Notes: generated by a model not told the origin, from the sequence alone. A stretch of DNA of 6,914 nt from Planctomycetota bacterium (GCA_023429275.1 JAEYWB010000544.1:1-6914), one strand, 5' to 3'. Numbered from the stretch's first letter, positions 1 to 6,304 are shown. Translations and numbers: made by a program.

Positions 1-15
1 GATAACCTTGCCCAT

Positions 16-81
16 GGCCAGTCCTCGTTGAGTTCGGGTAACACACAATTGAACCGGCGAGTGTACTGGCCTTCTTTTTTT
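16..81 (+). terminator. Possible long-stem intrinsic terminator of an off-window gene
   Basis: The arms GGCCAGT (16-22) and ACTGGCC (65-71) are perfectly complementary. Two shorter pairings nest inside them in register: CTCG (24-27) with CGAG (58-61), and GTTC (32-35) with GAAC (51-54). The outer arm is followed directly by TTCTTTTTTT (72-81). A stem followed by a T-run is the layout of a Rho-independent terminator on the plus strand, presumably ending a gene left of the window. The stem is interrupted by unpaired bases and the loop is long, so it could instead be the 3' end of a small structured RNA. Confidence 0.45.
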
Positions 82-143
82 CGCTGCTCGCTCTCCACAT
101 GATGACTTGGTGGTGAACATCCGCATCCCTTCCTGTCGCCCGC

Positions 144-159
144 GTTCGCCGCTGCGAAC
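144..159. repeat. Short inverted repeat (6-bp arms, 4-base loop)
   Basis: GTTCGC (144-149) and GCGAAC (154-159) are perfect inverted copies around CGCT. No T-run follows on either strand, so it is not an evident terminator. It could be a small hairpin or a protein-binding dyad, or simply chance. Confidence 0.3.
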
Positions 160-398
160 TTGAAGGAAAACTCGATAACGGTCCCGACCGGCAGAGCCCG
201 CGGAATGATCGCGGGCGCAGCATTCGCCATTGCCGCTGTACCTCGCAGAACCGGCGCGAGAGGACGTTTCCGGAAGCCATGGCACGCCGCCACTTATGAC
301 GCAAAGTCGGCGAGCGCGGCGCCCGCGGAAGAGTCTCAAGTCTCTTCTCATTCTCTCCGATCTACCCCCCTGCGAGATCACGTCGGGGTGGAACCGCG

Positions 399-411
399 CG
401 AGACGGTCTCG
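399..411. promoter_or_regulatory. 13-base dyad upstream of the hypothetical-SNF2 pair
   Basis: CGAGAC and GTCTCG flank a single central G, giving a perfect 13-base dyad that ends 42 bases before the chosen start at 454. The centre is too tight for an RNA hairpin, so a DNA-binding dimer site would be the natural reading. No regulator is known from this window, so an operator role is only inferred. Confidence 0.25.
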
Positions 412-453
412 TATCGAAACCCGCTGAATTCTTCCGAGCAAGGACGGTCGTCC

Positions 454-963
454 ATGGCGTCGAGTGGTCAGAAGTTCCATCTCGGATTTCTGAGCGTCGT
501 CGAACTCCCGAGCACCGGATACGTCGGTGGCCTGCTGGTGACCAACCAGCTGGGCCGTCCCCTCGAGTTCCAGTGCACGACCCCGGTCCGTCCCAATCGC
601 ACTCAGGAGATCCTCTACGGCCCGACGCTGCGGCCGTTCCTCCTGAGTGACCTGATCGGCAAGACGCTGTTCGAGCGGCTGACCGTCAAACCCCAGGCGA
701 TCGTCGTTGCCGACGCCGATTTCCTTTCGCTTCGTCCTCACCTCTCGATCCCGGTCGCTCTCGCCTGCGAGAAGGAGTCGGCCCAGACTCCTGTCCGGCT
801 TGGCCAGCAGTGGCTCCGGCTCCATGACGAGCACGCGGAGGAAGATGTCGCCGCGCTGAAGGAGGCCGGGAAGATCCTCGTGGCCGAGTGCGACCTCCGC
901 GAGCCGATTGCCCGCGTCCGTGACGCCCTCGAGGAGACCCTCAAGGCGGCCTCCGCCGCCTGA
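454..963 (+). CDS. Conserved-looking hypothetical protein upstream of SNF2 ATPase
   Basis: I do not recognise a family for this 169-residue protein. The start is the ATG at 454, because AGGA (441-444) sits 9 bases upstream and the sequence becomes protein-like only from there. The frame is open further upstream, but without start signals. The protein is soluble, with no signal peptide or membrane segment. The N-terminal half (about 8-100) alternates hydrophobic and polar residues as in a mixed alpha/beta fold, including a hydrophobic strand-like segment ending VVADADF (about 83-90). The last 40 residues are predicted helical and charged. The SNF2 gene starts 67 bases after its stop on the same strand, with no terminator visible between them, so the two are probably co-transcribed. 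That suggests, but does not show, a partner or accessory role. Confidence 0.75.
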   Translation: MASSGQKFHLGFLSVVELPSTGYVGGLLVTNQLGRPLEFQCTTPVRPNRTQEILYGPTLRPFLLSDLIGKTLFERLTVKPQAIVVADADFLSLRPHLSIPVALACEKESAQTPVRLGQQWLRLHDEHAEEDVAALKEAGKILVAECDLREPIARVRDALEETLKAASAA

Positions 964-1030
964 GCAGTCGAGGCCAGGAACCGGTCGTCGGGAGACGATC
1001 GATCGAGCGGACCAGGGAAGGGGATGAGTC

Positions 1031-2977
1031 ATGTCGCAGGACGGTCGTGAGGTCGATGGAGCGGGCCGGAGCGAGATCGGCGTGTCGAACGTCTCGGTCG
1101 GCGTCGGTTCGCCCGACATCCTGATCTCCGGCATGAATTCCGCCCTGCGCCGCGTCCCCTCTCCGGACGCTCACGCGCTCGGCCTGCTCGACAAGACGGG
1201 CTACGTCCCGAGCTGGAAGCCGTTCTGGCCGAAGATCAAGACCTTCGGGCTCACCTTCCCCGCCGGCATGGAGTTCCTGCCGGTGAAGAAGGACGACGAA
1301 AAGGAGAAGAAGGAGCTGATTTCGATCGCTCCGAAGAAGGAAGCGCCGGAAGCCGAAGCGGCTGCGGGCGAGCCGCCGAAGAAGCCCACGAAGATCAAGC
1401 CCCCGGCCGACGCCCTCTCGCTGGAAGACCGGCTCTTCTACGTCCTCCAGCCGCCGCTCGAATCATGGCTCCGCGGGCAGGAGCTGATCATGCCGTTCGA
1501 GCCCTTCCAGTATCAGTACGAAGGGATCGCATGGCTGTTCGCCCAGAAGGCGGCGCTGCTCGCCGACGAGATGGGCCTCGGCAAGACGATGCAGACGATC
1601 ACGGCGCTCCGGCTGCTGCTGCGGAGCGGCCAGGTGCGGCGCGTCCTCATGGTCTGCCCGAAGCCGCTCATCCCCAACTGGCAGCGGGAGTTCAAGACCT
1701 GGGCCGAAGAGATCCCCGTGACGACGATCGAAGGGGATGGCGCGCGGCGGGGAATGATCTGGAAGATGCCCGGATCGTTTGTTCTTCTCGCGAACTATGA
1801 ACTCGTCGTTCGGGACTTCCAGCAGATGATGCTCGAAGCTCGCGGCGGAGTTCTCGGGGGGCTGGCGGATATCGCCGGCGACGTCGATGGGCTGGGGCGG
1901 AAGCGGGGCGTGGCCGCCGTCGGCGGAGCGGACGTCTCCGACATGCGGGCCGCCCTCCCCAAGTTCGATCTGGTGGTTCTCGATGAAGCCCAGAAGATCA
2001 AGAACCGCGAGGGGCTGACGGCGACGATCATCCGCGAGATCCCCCGCCGCCGCAGCCTGTGCCTCACCGGGACGCCGATCGAGAACCGCCCCGAGGAGAT
2101 GGTCTCACTCTTCGAGTTCATGGGGGTCGTGCCGCCGAATGCCCAGCCTGATATCCGTCAGCTGTCGCGGCTCAGCAAGGAGTACATCCTCCGGCGGACC
2201 AAAGACCTCGTCATGAAGGACATGCCCCCCCGGCTCGACCGGGACGAGTACATCGAGCTCGCGCCGGCGCAGCGCATCGCCTACGACCAGGCCGAAAAAG
2301 ACGGGATCATGCACCTCAACGAGATGGGGGAGCAGGTCGCGATCCAGAACGTCTTCGAGCTCGTCCTGCGTCTCAAGCAGATCTGCAATTACGACCCGCT
2401 CACGCTCGAGTCGGCCAAGCTCGAGCGACTGTGCGCCGACATGGAAGAAATCTCGGCCTCCGGTGGCAAGGCGATCCTCTTCAGCCAGTGGACCAAGACG
2501 ATCGACTGGCTGGAGGCCCGGACGCGGGACTACGGCTGCCTTGTCTACCACGGCGGGATCCCGACGAAGCAGCGCGAGCCGATCCTCGACAAGTTCAAGC
2601 ACGATCCGAAGAGCCACCTGCTCCTGATGAGCTACGGGACCGGCGCCGTCGGCCTCAACCTGCAGTTCGCCGGCTACGTCTTCCTCTATGACCGCTGGTG
2701 GAACCCGGCCGTCGAAGACCAGGCGATCAACCGCGCACACCGCATCGGCTGCAAGAGCCAGGTGATCGTGTCGAAGTTCATCTGCAAGGACACGATCGAA
2801 GAGCGGATCGACAAGGTTCTCAATGAAAAGCGGGAGATGTTCCGCCGCGTCCTCGGCGAAGGGGACAACGAGAACGCGCAGCTCAGCATGAATGCTGGCG
2901 AAATCTTCGGTCTGTTCGACCTCAAGGCGCGGCACGCCAAGGGGGGAGCCAGGAAGATCGGTCCGAAAGTCGCCTGA
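1031..2977 (+). CDS. SNF2-family DEAD/DEAH-box ATPase (Swi2/Snf2-related translocase)
   Basis: This 648-residue protein has a complete SNF2 ATPase core. Proteins of this family use ATP to translocate on double-stranded DNA and remodel bound proteins; the target here cannot be read from sequence. The N-terminus (1-85) is unassigned, and a Lys/Glu/Pro-rich linker (86-124) follows. RecA lobe 1 has Walker A DEMGLGKT (179-186), the NYELV segment (255-259), Walker B DEAQ (318-321) and LTGTPIENR (345-353). Lobe 2 has ILFSQW (482-487), GTGAVGLNL (537-545) and the arginine-finger motif [10 protein letters not shown] (564-573), then the typical KDTIEERI tail (586-593). About 60 residues separate NYELV from DEAQ, where roughly 20-25 is usual. 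The extra part is Gly/Ala-rich (about 264-310). The ATG at 1031 is preceded by the purine-rich GGAAGGGG. The gene has no zinc finger or nuclease domain, converges with the lipoprotein gene, and is probably co-transcribed with the hypothetical protein before it. Confidence 0.95.
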   Translation: MSQDGREVDGAGRSEIGVSNVSVGVGSPDILISGMNSALRRVPSPDAHALGLLDKTGYVPSWKPFWPKIKTFGLTFPAGMEFLPVKKDDEKEKKELISIAPKKEAPEAEAAAGEPPKKPTKIKPPADALSLEDRLFYVLQPPLESWLRGQELIMPFEPFQYQYEGIAWLFAQKAALLADEMGLGKTMQTITALRLLLRSGQVRRVLMVCPKPLIPNWQREFKTWAEEIPVTTIEGDGARRGMIWKMPGSFVLLANYELVVRDFQQMMLEARGGVLGGLADIAGDVDGLGRKRGVAAVGGADVSDMRAALPKFDLVVLDEAQKIKNREGLTATIIREIPRRRSLCLTGTPIENRPEEMVSLFEFMGVVPPNAQPDIRQLSRLSKEYILRRTKDLVMKDMPPRLDRDEYIELAPAQRIAYDQAEKDGIMHLNEMGEQVAIQNVFELVLRLKQICNYDPLTLESAKLERLCADMEEISASGGKAILFSQWTKTIDWLEARTRDYGCLVYHGGIPTKQREPILDKFKHDPKSHLLLMSYGTGAVGLNLQFAGYVFLYDRWWNPAVEDQAINRAHRIGCKSQVIVSKFICKDTIEERIDKVLNEKREMFRRVLGEGDNENAQLSMNAGEIFGLFDLKARHAKGGARKIGPKVA

Positions 2978-2984
2978 CGGACCG
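2959..2984. terminator. Stem-loop over the SNF2 stop codon, possible bidirectional terminator
   Basis: CGGTCCG (2959-2965) and CGGACCG (2978-2984) form a perfect 7-bp stem with a 12-base loop that includes the SNF2 stop codon. It lies between two converging genes, so it could end transcripts from both sides. Neither side has a T-run, so it would be a non-canonical hairpin terminator or an mRNA 3'-end stabiliser. Chance remains possible. Confidence 0.35.
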
Positions 2985-3003
2985 CAGAATCGCCTCCTGG
3001 CCG

Positions 3004-3318
3004 CTACAGAGCCGCCGCGGCGGCGGCCGCGTGCTTCTTCCGGTCTTCCGGCTTGGTGGCCTTCAGCAGGGCCTCGATGTCTTTCTCGACCGTCTTGGCC
3101 TTCGCGGGATCCTGAGTCTTCAGGTCGTTGAACGCGGAGCGGATCGAGTCGAGACCGCTTCCCCCTTCACCGAACTTCGCGGCCGCTTCCAGGTCCGCCT
3201 TGAGATTCGTCACGAGCTGCCCGGCGGAGCGAGGCTCATCGACCTTGTCCGGCGGCGGGCCGCCGCATCCGACGAGGGCCGCCGAGAGGAGAAGTCCGAA
3301 GAGAGGCGTGCGTTTCAT
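3004..3318 (-). CDS. Small putative lipoprotein
   Basis: This 104-residue protein has a classic type II signal peptide: MKRT, a hydrophobic stretch (5-16) and the lipobox LVGC, with the lipidated cysteine at residue 18. The mature protein begins CGGPPPDK, a short flexible tether. A mainly helical, charged domain follows (about 30-95, rich in Lys, Asp, Glu and Ala), and the protein ends in a seven-alanine run (97-103). It is probably anchored to a membrane on the non-cytoplasmic side. I recognise no functional domain. The start is fixed by the signal peptide although no strong Shine-Dalgarno is visible. The gene converges on the SNF2 gene with a 26-base gap. Upstream, the DUF1559 gene is separated from it by a terminator hairpin, so it probably has its own promoter, which I could not identify. 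Confidence 0.8.
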   Translation of the reverse strand: MKRTPLFGLLLSAALVGCGGPPPDKVDEPRSAGQLVTNLKADLEAAAKFGEGGSGLDSIRSAFNDLKTQDPAKAKTVEKDIEALLKATKPEDRKKHAAAAAAAL

Positions 3319-3420
3319 GAGACCGGACCGGGCAGAGCGGGGAGCGCGGGGGAGAGACGAAAACTCGATCCTGCGAGAGGATCCCGAGACTTCAAGACGG
3401 CCACCCGAAGAGGGGCCGCC

Positions 3421-3458
3421 CGGAAAGGAACATGCCGCGACGGGAGTGTCGCGGCATG
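3421..3458 (-). terminator. Intrinsic terminator of the DUF1559 gene
   Basis: CATGCCGCGAC (3431-3441) and GTCGCGGCATG (3448-3458) form a perfect 11-bp stem with a 6-base loop. Read on the minus strand, the hairpin begins 26 bases after the DUF1559 stop and is followed by TTCCTTT (3430-3424). This is a strong GC-rich stem with a modest, interrupted U-rich tail, the layout expected of a Rho-independent terminator. It separates the DUF1559 transcript from the lipoprotein gene downstream. Confidence 0.7.
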
Positions 3459-3484
3459 CGATTCAAACCGATGGGCTTCTCGAC

Positions 3485-4561
3485 TTAGAAGTCGCGGACG
3501 ATCGCTCCGTCGCCGATTCCACCGAGTCGCATCCAGGTGAGGTTGTCGACCGAGGCGCCGACGAAGTCGATCCGGCCATCGCCGAACAGGACGTTGACCC
3601 CCCCGGTGTGACGGCTGCGGGCCGGGAAGAGCCCCTGCCCGTCATTCGTGCCGCAGGATGTGCAGCTGATGCAGTTCGGAGCATCGGAGTTCGGCGTCGT
3701 AATGGTGTTGAACACCGTCAGACCGATGTTGCCGTAGGCCCAGTTCGAACCGGTGTCACCCCGGGCCGCGGTCGACGGAGCGGCCTTTGCGGCGCGACAC
3801 AGGTTGGCCCAGGTGTTGACCTGAGCGACCGACGGGAAGGAGGCCGGAGCCCCTCCGGTTCCGACGCCTCGGAGTGTGTCGCCAATCGAGATGGCGGTAG
3901 TGCTCGTCTCGCCGTCTCCCATGATGAGTTCAGACGCGGCGATCACGTTCGACGAACCGTCCGACAGGTCTCGCATCGACACCGTCCGGCGGTAATTGAA
4001 CATTCCGACCTGATCCGCCAGGTTCGGGATCGTGGTCGTCACGGCCGCGGGAGCAAAGCCGAACCAGTACATGCTGGGGCCGGCCGAAAGAACGTAGCTG
4101 TTGCCGGGGCCGTTGTTGTAACCGCCGCCGTTCGGAATCATCCGAACATCGGAGGGACAGAGGAATCCCGGAACGACCGTCCGCTTGACGGTGTCGTTCG
4201 TTCCTTCGTTCGGAGCGCGGCTGAAGTCGAACTTGGTGTAGAGCCCCGCCTGGTCGAGGAATGGCAGCAGCATCGCGTGGGCCGAGAAGGCGTTGTAGGA
4301 GTAGTTCCCGTAGCCATAGGCCGCGGCGTCGAACCGCTCGTAGTTTCCACGAGGGAAGACGCCATGTGTTTCGTTGTAGCTATGGAGCGCGATGCCCAGC
4401 TGCTTCAGGTTGTTCTGGCACTGGGCGCGACGGGCCGCTTCGCGGGCTTGTTGCACAGCAGGAAGCAGGATCGCCACGAGGACGGCGATGATCGCAATGA
4501 CGACCAGCAGCTCAATAAGGGTAAAACCGCGACCAGCGCGGCGCAGTGACGCGACCTTCAT
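3485..4561 (-). CDS. DUF1559 protein with prepilin-type N-terminal leader
   Basis: This 358-residue protein belongs to the DUF1559 family, which is greatly expanded in planctomycetes. A short basic leader ([12 protein letters not shown]) ends in the Gly-Phe site of a type IV prepilin peptidase, followed by [14 protein letters not shown] and a hydrophobic helix to about residue 34. The signature stretch [11 protein letters not shown] and [14 protein letters not shown] follow (about 35-62). Near the C-terminus is the H-X9-DG motif (His318, Asp328-Gly329). The protein is probably processed like a pseudopilin and exported; its exact role is unknown. A CxxCxxC cluster lies at 297-303. I chose the ATG at 4561, with AAGG 10 bases upstream. 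An ATG ten codons earlier (4591) is also possible and would only lengthen the leader. A promoter lies about 110 bases upstream and a terminator just downstream, so the gene is probably monocistronic. Confidence 0.93.
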   Translation of the reverse strand: MKVASLRRAGRGFTLIELLVVIAIIAVLVAILLPAVQQAREAARRAQCQNNLKQLGIALHSYNETHGVFPRGNYERFDAAAYGYGNYSYNAFSAHAMLLPFLDQAGLYTKFDFSRAPNEGTNDTVKRTVVPGFLCPSDVRMIPNGGGYNNGPGNSYVLSAGPSMYWFGFAPAAVTTTIPNLADQVGMFNYRRTVSMRDLSDGSSNVIAASELIMGDGETSTTAISIGDTLRGVGTGGAPASFPSVAQVNTWANLCRAAKAAPSTAARGDTGSNWAYGNIGLTVFNTITTPNSDAPNCISCTSCGTNDGQGLFPARSRHTGGVNVLFGDGRIDFVGASVDNLTWMRLGGIGDGAIVRDF

Positions 4562-4668
4562 TCGGGCGGAACCTTGGATTGGCGGGACCATCCAGGCGAC
4601 ATCCTGGCGAGGCGTCGACTCGGAGGCGGACTGGGGAGACTCGGTGGGACTTCAAAAGCGAGAGAAAA

Positions 4669-4697
4669 ACCCTATGCCCTGCCTCGTTTGCTGTCAA
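4669..4697 (-). promoter_or_regulatory. Sigma70-type promoter for the DUF1559 gene
   Basis: On the minus strand, a perfect -35 box TTGACA (4697-4692) is followed after exactly 17 bases by TAGGGT (4674-4669). The latter keeps the three most conserved -10 positions (T1, A2, T6). Transcription would start near 4661, leaving a leader of about 100 bases before the ATG at 4561. Position and spacing fit the DUF1559 gene and argue that it is transcribed independently of the Hpt gene upstream. The middle of the -10 box is GC-rich, so strength is uncertain. Confidence 0.55.
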
Positions 4698-4874
4698 CGC
4701 GGTCAGATACCAGTTCCTTAACCAGCTGGCCCCGAAGTGTGCGGATTCGGAGCAGAACGAGCCGGATTTCCCGTTCTTGATAGAAAGCGGGCCAACTTCG
4801 ACAGGTAGGCGAAGTCTCCGCACCGGGGACATTGAGAGGCGTGAAGCGTCTCAGCCCGCAGCGAATGCCGTTGT

Positions 4875-5384
4875 TTACGAGAGCACTTCCCGCTGGAGAG
4901 CACCGCAGAGAAGTTCCACCTGCTCGGCAAGCCGGCTCTGTGGGCCAGCCAGGCTTCCGAGCTGGCCGGCCTTTGCCGGACTCTCGATCGCGAGCGCCGC
5001 GGCGACACAGGGAGCGGCACCGAAGTTGGCGGCGAGCCCTTTGATGCTGTGCGCCGCGCGGGCCGCTTCGTCGGCATCCCCGATCGCCAGCGCGTCCCGC
5101 AGGGTGGTCAAGAGGCGCGGGACGTCCCGGATGAACATCGTGGCCATGTCCTGCAGAAGCTCGAGATCGTTCCCCATCCGGCTGAGGGCTCCGGCACGGT
5201 CGATCAAGGCGACGGGAGAGATGTGGGAGGCTGACATGGCATGTGGTCGCGGAACAGTTTCCGTTGGAACGACCGTATCGGACCGGCGTGTCTTCCGGCC
5301 AGCCTCCGTGTCGCGGATTTCGACACTGGGGACAGCGTCCGCCTCGGACGGGAAGTTCGACCGCAGATCAGATGGCCGGATCAT
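4875..5384 (-). CDS. Histidine phosphotransfer (Hpt) domain protein
   Basis: The C-terminal 115 residues form an Hpt domain. This four-helix module relays phosphate between a response-regulator receiver domain and another receiver or histidine kinase in multistep phosphorelays. The diagnostic motif is HSIKGLAANFGA, with the phosphoaccepting histidine at residue 112 and the conserved Lys-Gly just after. Preceding helices include LLQDMATMFIRDVPRLLTTL. There is no kinase, receiver or membrane segment, so it is a stand-alone cytoplasmic Hpt; no partner is encoded here. The start chosen is the ATG at 5384, because GGAG lies 6 bases upstream. This gives a roughly 50-residue disordered N-terminus. 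The ATG at 5237 would give a minimal 120-residue Hpt protein but has no clear Shine-Dalgarno. A minus-strand terminator ends 15 bases before the upstream start, which favours caution about it. Confidence 0.88.
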   Translation of the reverse strand: MIRPSDLRSNFPSEADAVPSVEIRDTEAGRKTRRSDTVVPTETVPRPHAMSASHISPVALIDRAGALSRMGNDLELLQDMATMFIRDVPRLLTTLRDALAIGDADEAARAAHSIKGLAANFGAAPCVAAALAIESPAKAGQLGSLAGPQSRLAEQVELLCGALQREVLS

Positions 5385-5390
5385 GAGTGA

Positions 5391-5394
5391 CTCC
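5391..5394 (-). promoter_or_regulatory. Ribosome-binding site supporting the longer Hpt start
   Basis: On the minus strand GGAG is followed by six bases and then ATG (5384-5382). This is the only clear Shine-Dalgarno near a start codon of the Hpt frame and is the reason for choosing the longer protein. It lies only a few bases after the T-run of an intrinsic terminator. Confidence 0.45.
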
Positions 5395-5398
5395 ACGC

Positions 5399-5433
5399 AA
5401 AAACTCCCGGACGCTCAAAAGAGCGGCGGGAGT
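5399..5433 (-). terminator. Intrinsic terminator between DUF1328 and Hpt genes
   Basis: ACTCCCG (5403-5409) pairs with CGGGAGT (5427-5433), and CGCTC (5412-5416) pairs with GAGCG (5421-5425), around a four-base loop with a small internal bulge. Read on the minus strand, the stem is followed by TTTTT (5403-5399, the first T paired). This is a good Rho-independent terminator for transcripts coming from the DUF1328 side, whose stop codon lies about 170 bases earlier. It sits immediately before the Hpt ribosome-binding site. Confidence 0.7.
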
Positions 5434-5564
5434 CGGAATTCGTAATGTTTGAGGCGAGGCTGGCCGTCGCTGCCGTCCCCCGCGGGCCTGAGCCCGCCGA
5501 CGTTCACGTTCCCACGGCGATCCAAGGCAGGAGAAGTTCCTCGGCTGAAATCTCTTGGTCTCAA
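5415..5564 (-). CDS. Tentative 49-residue ORF between DUF1328 and Hpt
   Basis: On the minus strand a TTG at 5564 is preceded, 8 bases away, by a full AGGAGG. It opens a 49-codon frame that ends in TGA inside the terminator stem-loop before the Hpt gene. The peptide is basic and Gly/Arg/Pro-rich, with no hydrophobic segment and a C-terminus ending RLPPLF. A GTG at 5588 in the same frame would lengthen it slightly. No family is recognised. The consensus ribosome-binding site and the placement right up to the terminator are the only support. The rare start codon and GC-rich composition make a chance ORF quite possible. Confidence 0.22.
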   Translation of the reverse strand: MRPRDFSRGTSPALDRRGNVNVGGLRPAGDGSDGQPRLKHYEFRLPPLF

Positions 5565-5572
5565 CGGATGAG

Positions 5573-5578
5573 CCTCCT
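5573..5578 (-). promoter_or_regulatory. Consensus AGGAGG Shine-Dalgarno
   Basis: This is the only complete AGGAGG I noticed ahead of a possible start in the window. Eight bases separate it from the TTG at 5564 on the minus strand. It lies about 27 bases after the DUF1328 stop codon. It could serve the tentative 49-codon ORF or be chance. Confidence 0.25.
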
Positions 5579-5604
5579 GCCCACACACTCCTGAACGGAC
5601 CGGG

Positions 5605-5772
5605 CTACACCCTGGGGGTGCTTCGCCCGGTCACGGCGGAAATCACGAAGAGAATCAGGAAGACGACGAAGCAGACCTGTGCGGCCCACGATGCCGTTCC
5701 CGCCAAGCCGCCAAATCCGAGGACGGCAGCGATCAACGCGATAATCAGAAAGGTCAGTGCCCAGGACAACAT
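5605..5772 (-). CDS. DUF1328 (YtjA-like) small membrane protein
   Basis: This 55-residue protein matches the DUF1328/YtjA family almost end to end: [20 protein letters not shown], then a GGLAG turn, then a second hydrophobic stretch [15 protein letters not shown]. It should be an inner-membrane protein with two transmembrane helices (about 4-20 and 33-48) and a short basic C-terminus. The molecular function of the family is unknown. I chose the ATG at 5772, because the family begins at exactly this Met-Leu-x-Trp and GGAG lies 7 bases upstream. A frame extension of 18 codons upstream is not family-like. The next minus-strand gene, Hpt, is separated by an intrinsic terminator, so the gene is probably transcribed alone or with only the tentative small ORF. 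Confidence 0.9.
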   Translation of the reverse strand: MLSWALTFLIIALIAAVLGFGGLAGTASWAAQVCFVVFLILFVISAVTGRSTPRV

Positions 5773-5858
5773 GATCTGGCTCCCGAGTATGTTGGGGGTC
5801 CGGAGAGGGATGACGAGTCGCACCACGCGGTGGCTTCACCCCTCCTCGTTGGTTCGAT

Positions 5859-5895
5859 CGTTCCGGCCGATGCTCGAGTTCACCGGGCCGGAACG
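5859..5895. repeat. Perfect 10-bp inverted repeat upstream of DUF1328
   Basis: CGTTCCGGCC (5859-5868) and GGCCGGAACG (5886-5895) are exact inverted copies separated by 17 bases. The nearer arm lies about 87 bases upstream of the DUF1328 start, so the element falls in its promoter or 5' leader. No T-run follows on either strand. It may be a leader hairpin or a two-half-site operator. Confidence 0.45.
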
Positions 5896-6304
5896 GAGAA
5901 CGGGCATCGCAACCGGCATGCCGCGACAAGACGAAGATGTTGTCAACGATGCATAAGTCGCACTCGGGTATATGTTTACGATCGACTTCAGCGGGAGGTC
6001 GAGGGGCACATTTCGGCCCGTGGTCGAAGAGACCCCCGTCTCGATGAGCGATCAGCGGCCAGGGTCGGCCCCCGGTCTGGTAGATAAAGTGGTTTCAAGA
6101 AGCAATGAGATAGCGCAAAGGGCGACCTTGCCCCCTAAGTAAGCCACCGACGCTTGCACTCGAAAGAGAATAAGGACGCTGTTCGAAGACATGCCGGTTT
6201 GAACCCTCTGTCGAGTCTCACCCCGTTTGGAACGCGGGCGACAAAGAAGATTCTCGCCTGAGCAGTTGAAAACGTCGGCGCGGCTACCGTAGCATCGGAG
6301 GTTG

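Larger units (their letters stand above)
82..453. other. Intergenic stretch upstream of the SNF2 gene pair
   Basis: No convincing gene lies here. The reading frame of the next gene stays open back to a TTG at 160. That extension has no ribosome-binding site, no ATG at its start and low-complexity Arg/Ala/Ser-rich composition, so I treat it as chance openness in GC-rich DNA. The stretch contains two short dyads, at 144-159 and 399-411. I found no promoter with both a recognisable -35 and -10 box. Confidence 0.5.

Noticed and set aside
160..453. N-terminal extension of the first protein to a TTG at 160 (98 extra residues)
   Set aside because: It has no ribosome-binding site, a rare start codon and low-complexity Arg/Ala/Ser composition. 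The ATG at 454 has a well-spaced AGGA and opens a protein-like sequence. An open frame of this length is not rare in GC-rich DNA.
2105..2935. 276-codon open frame on the minus strand
   Set aside because: It is antisense to the SNF2 core motifs and has no recognisable domain or independent start signals.
454..2977. Possible anti-phage defence system built on the SNF2 ATPase
   Set aside because: Known SNF2-containing defence systems also carry nucleases, methylases, PLD-type proteins or membrane effectors. None is present here, and there is no mobile or hypervariable context.
3011..3024. 14-base palindrome GCCGCCGCGGCGGC
   Set aside because: It is produced by the run of alanine codons at the lipoprotein C-terminus and needs no regulatory explanation.
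3128..4549. 473-codon open frame on the plus strand
   Set aside because: It lies opposite the well-supported DUF1559 gene (and the lipoprotein), is Arg/Gly/Val-rich without domains, and is an antisense shadow caused by high GC.
4817..4831. CPRCG zinc-ribbon-like motif in a minus-strand frame (4718-5077) overlapping the end of the Hpt gene
   Set aside because: It has a single Cys pair, no ATG, no ribosome-binding site and low-complexity Arg/Ser-rich flanks, and it overlaps the well-supported Hpt frame. A chance match.
3431..5927. The 11-mer CATGCCGCGAC occurs both in the DUF1559 terminator stem and near 5917-5927
   Set aside because: Several shared 11-mers are expected by chance in a 6.9-kb window, and the surrounding sequences do not match.
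5941..5946. Minus-strand TTGACA upstream of DUF1328 as a promoter
   Set aside because: At 16-19 base spacing the downstream hexamers (such as CGGCAT) do not resemble a -10 box, so only half of a promoter is present.
6140..6160. Sigma54-like promoter (GCCAC ... TTGCA) upstream of the cytochrome gene
   Set aside because: The invariant GG of the -24 element is missing and the spacing is wrong.
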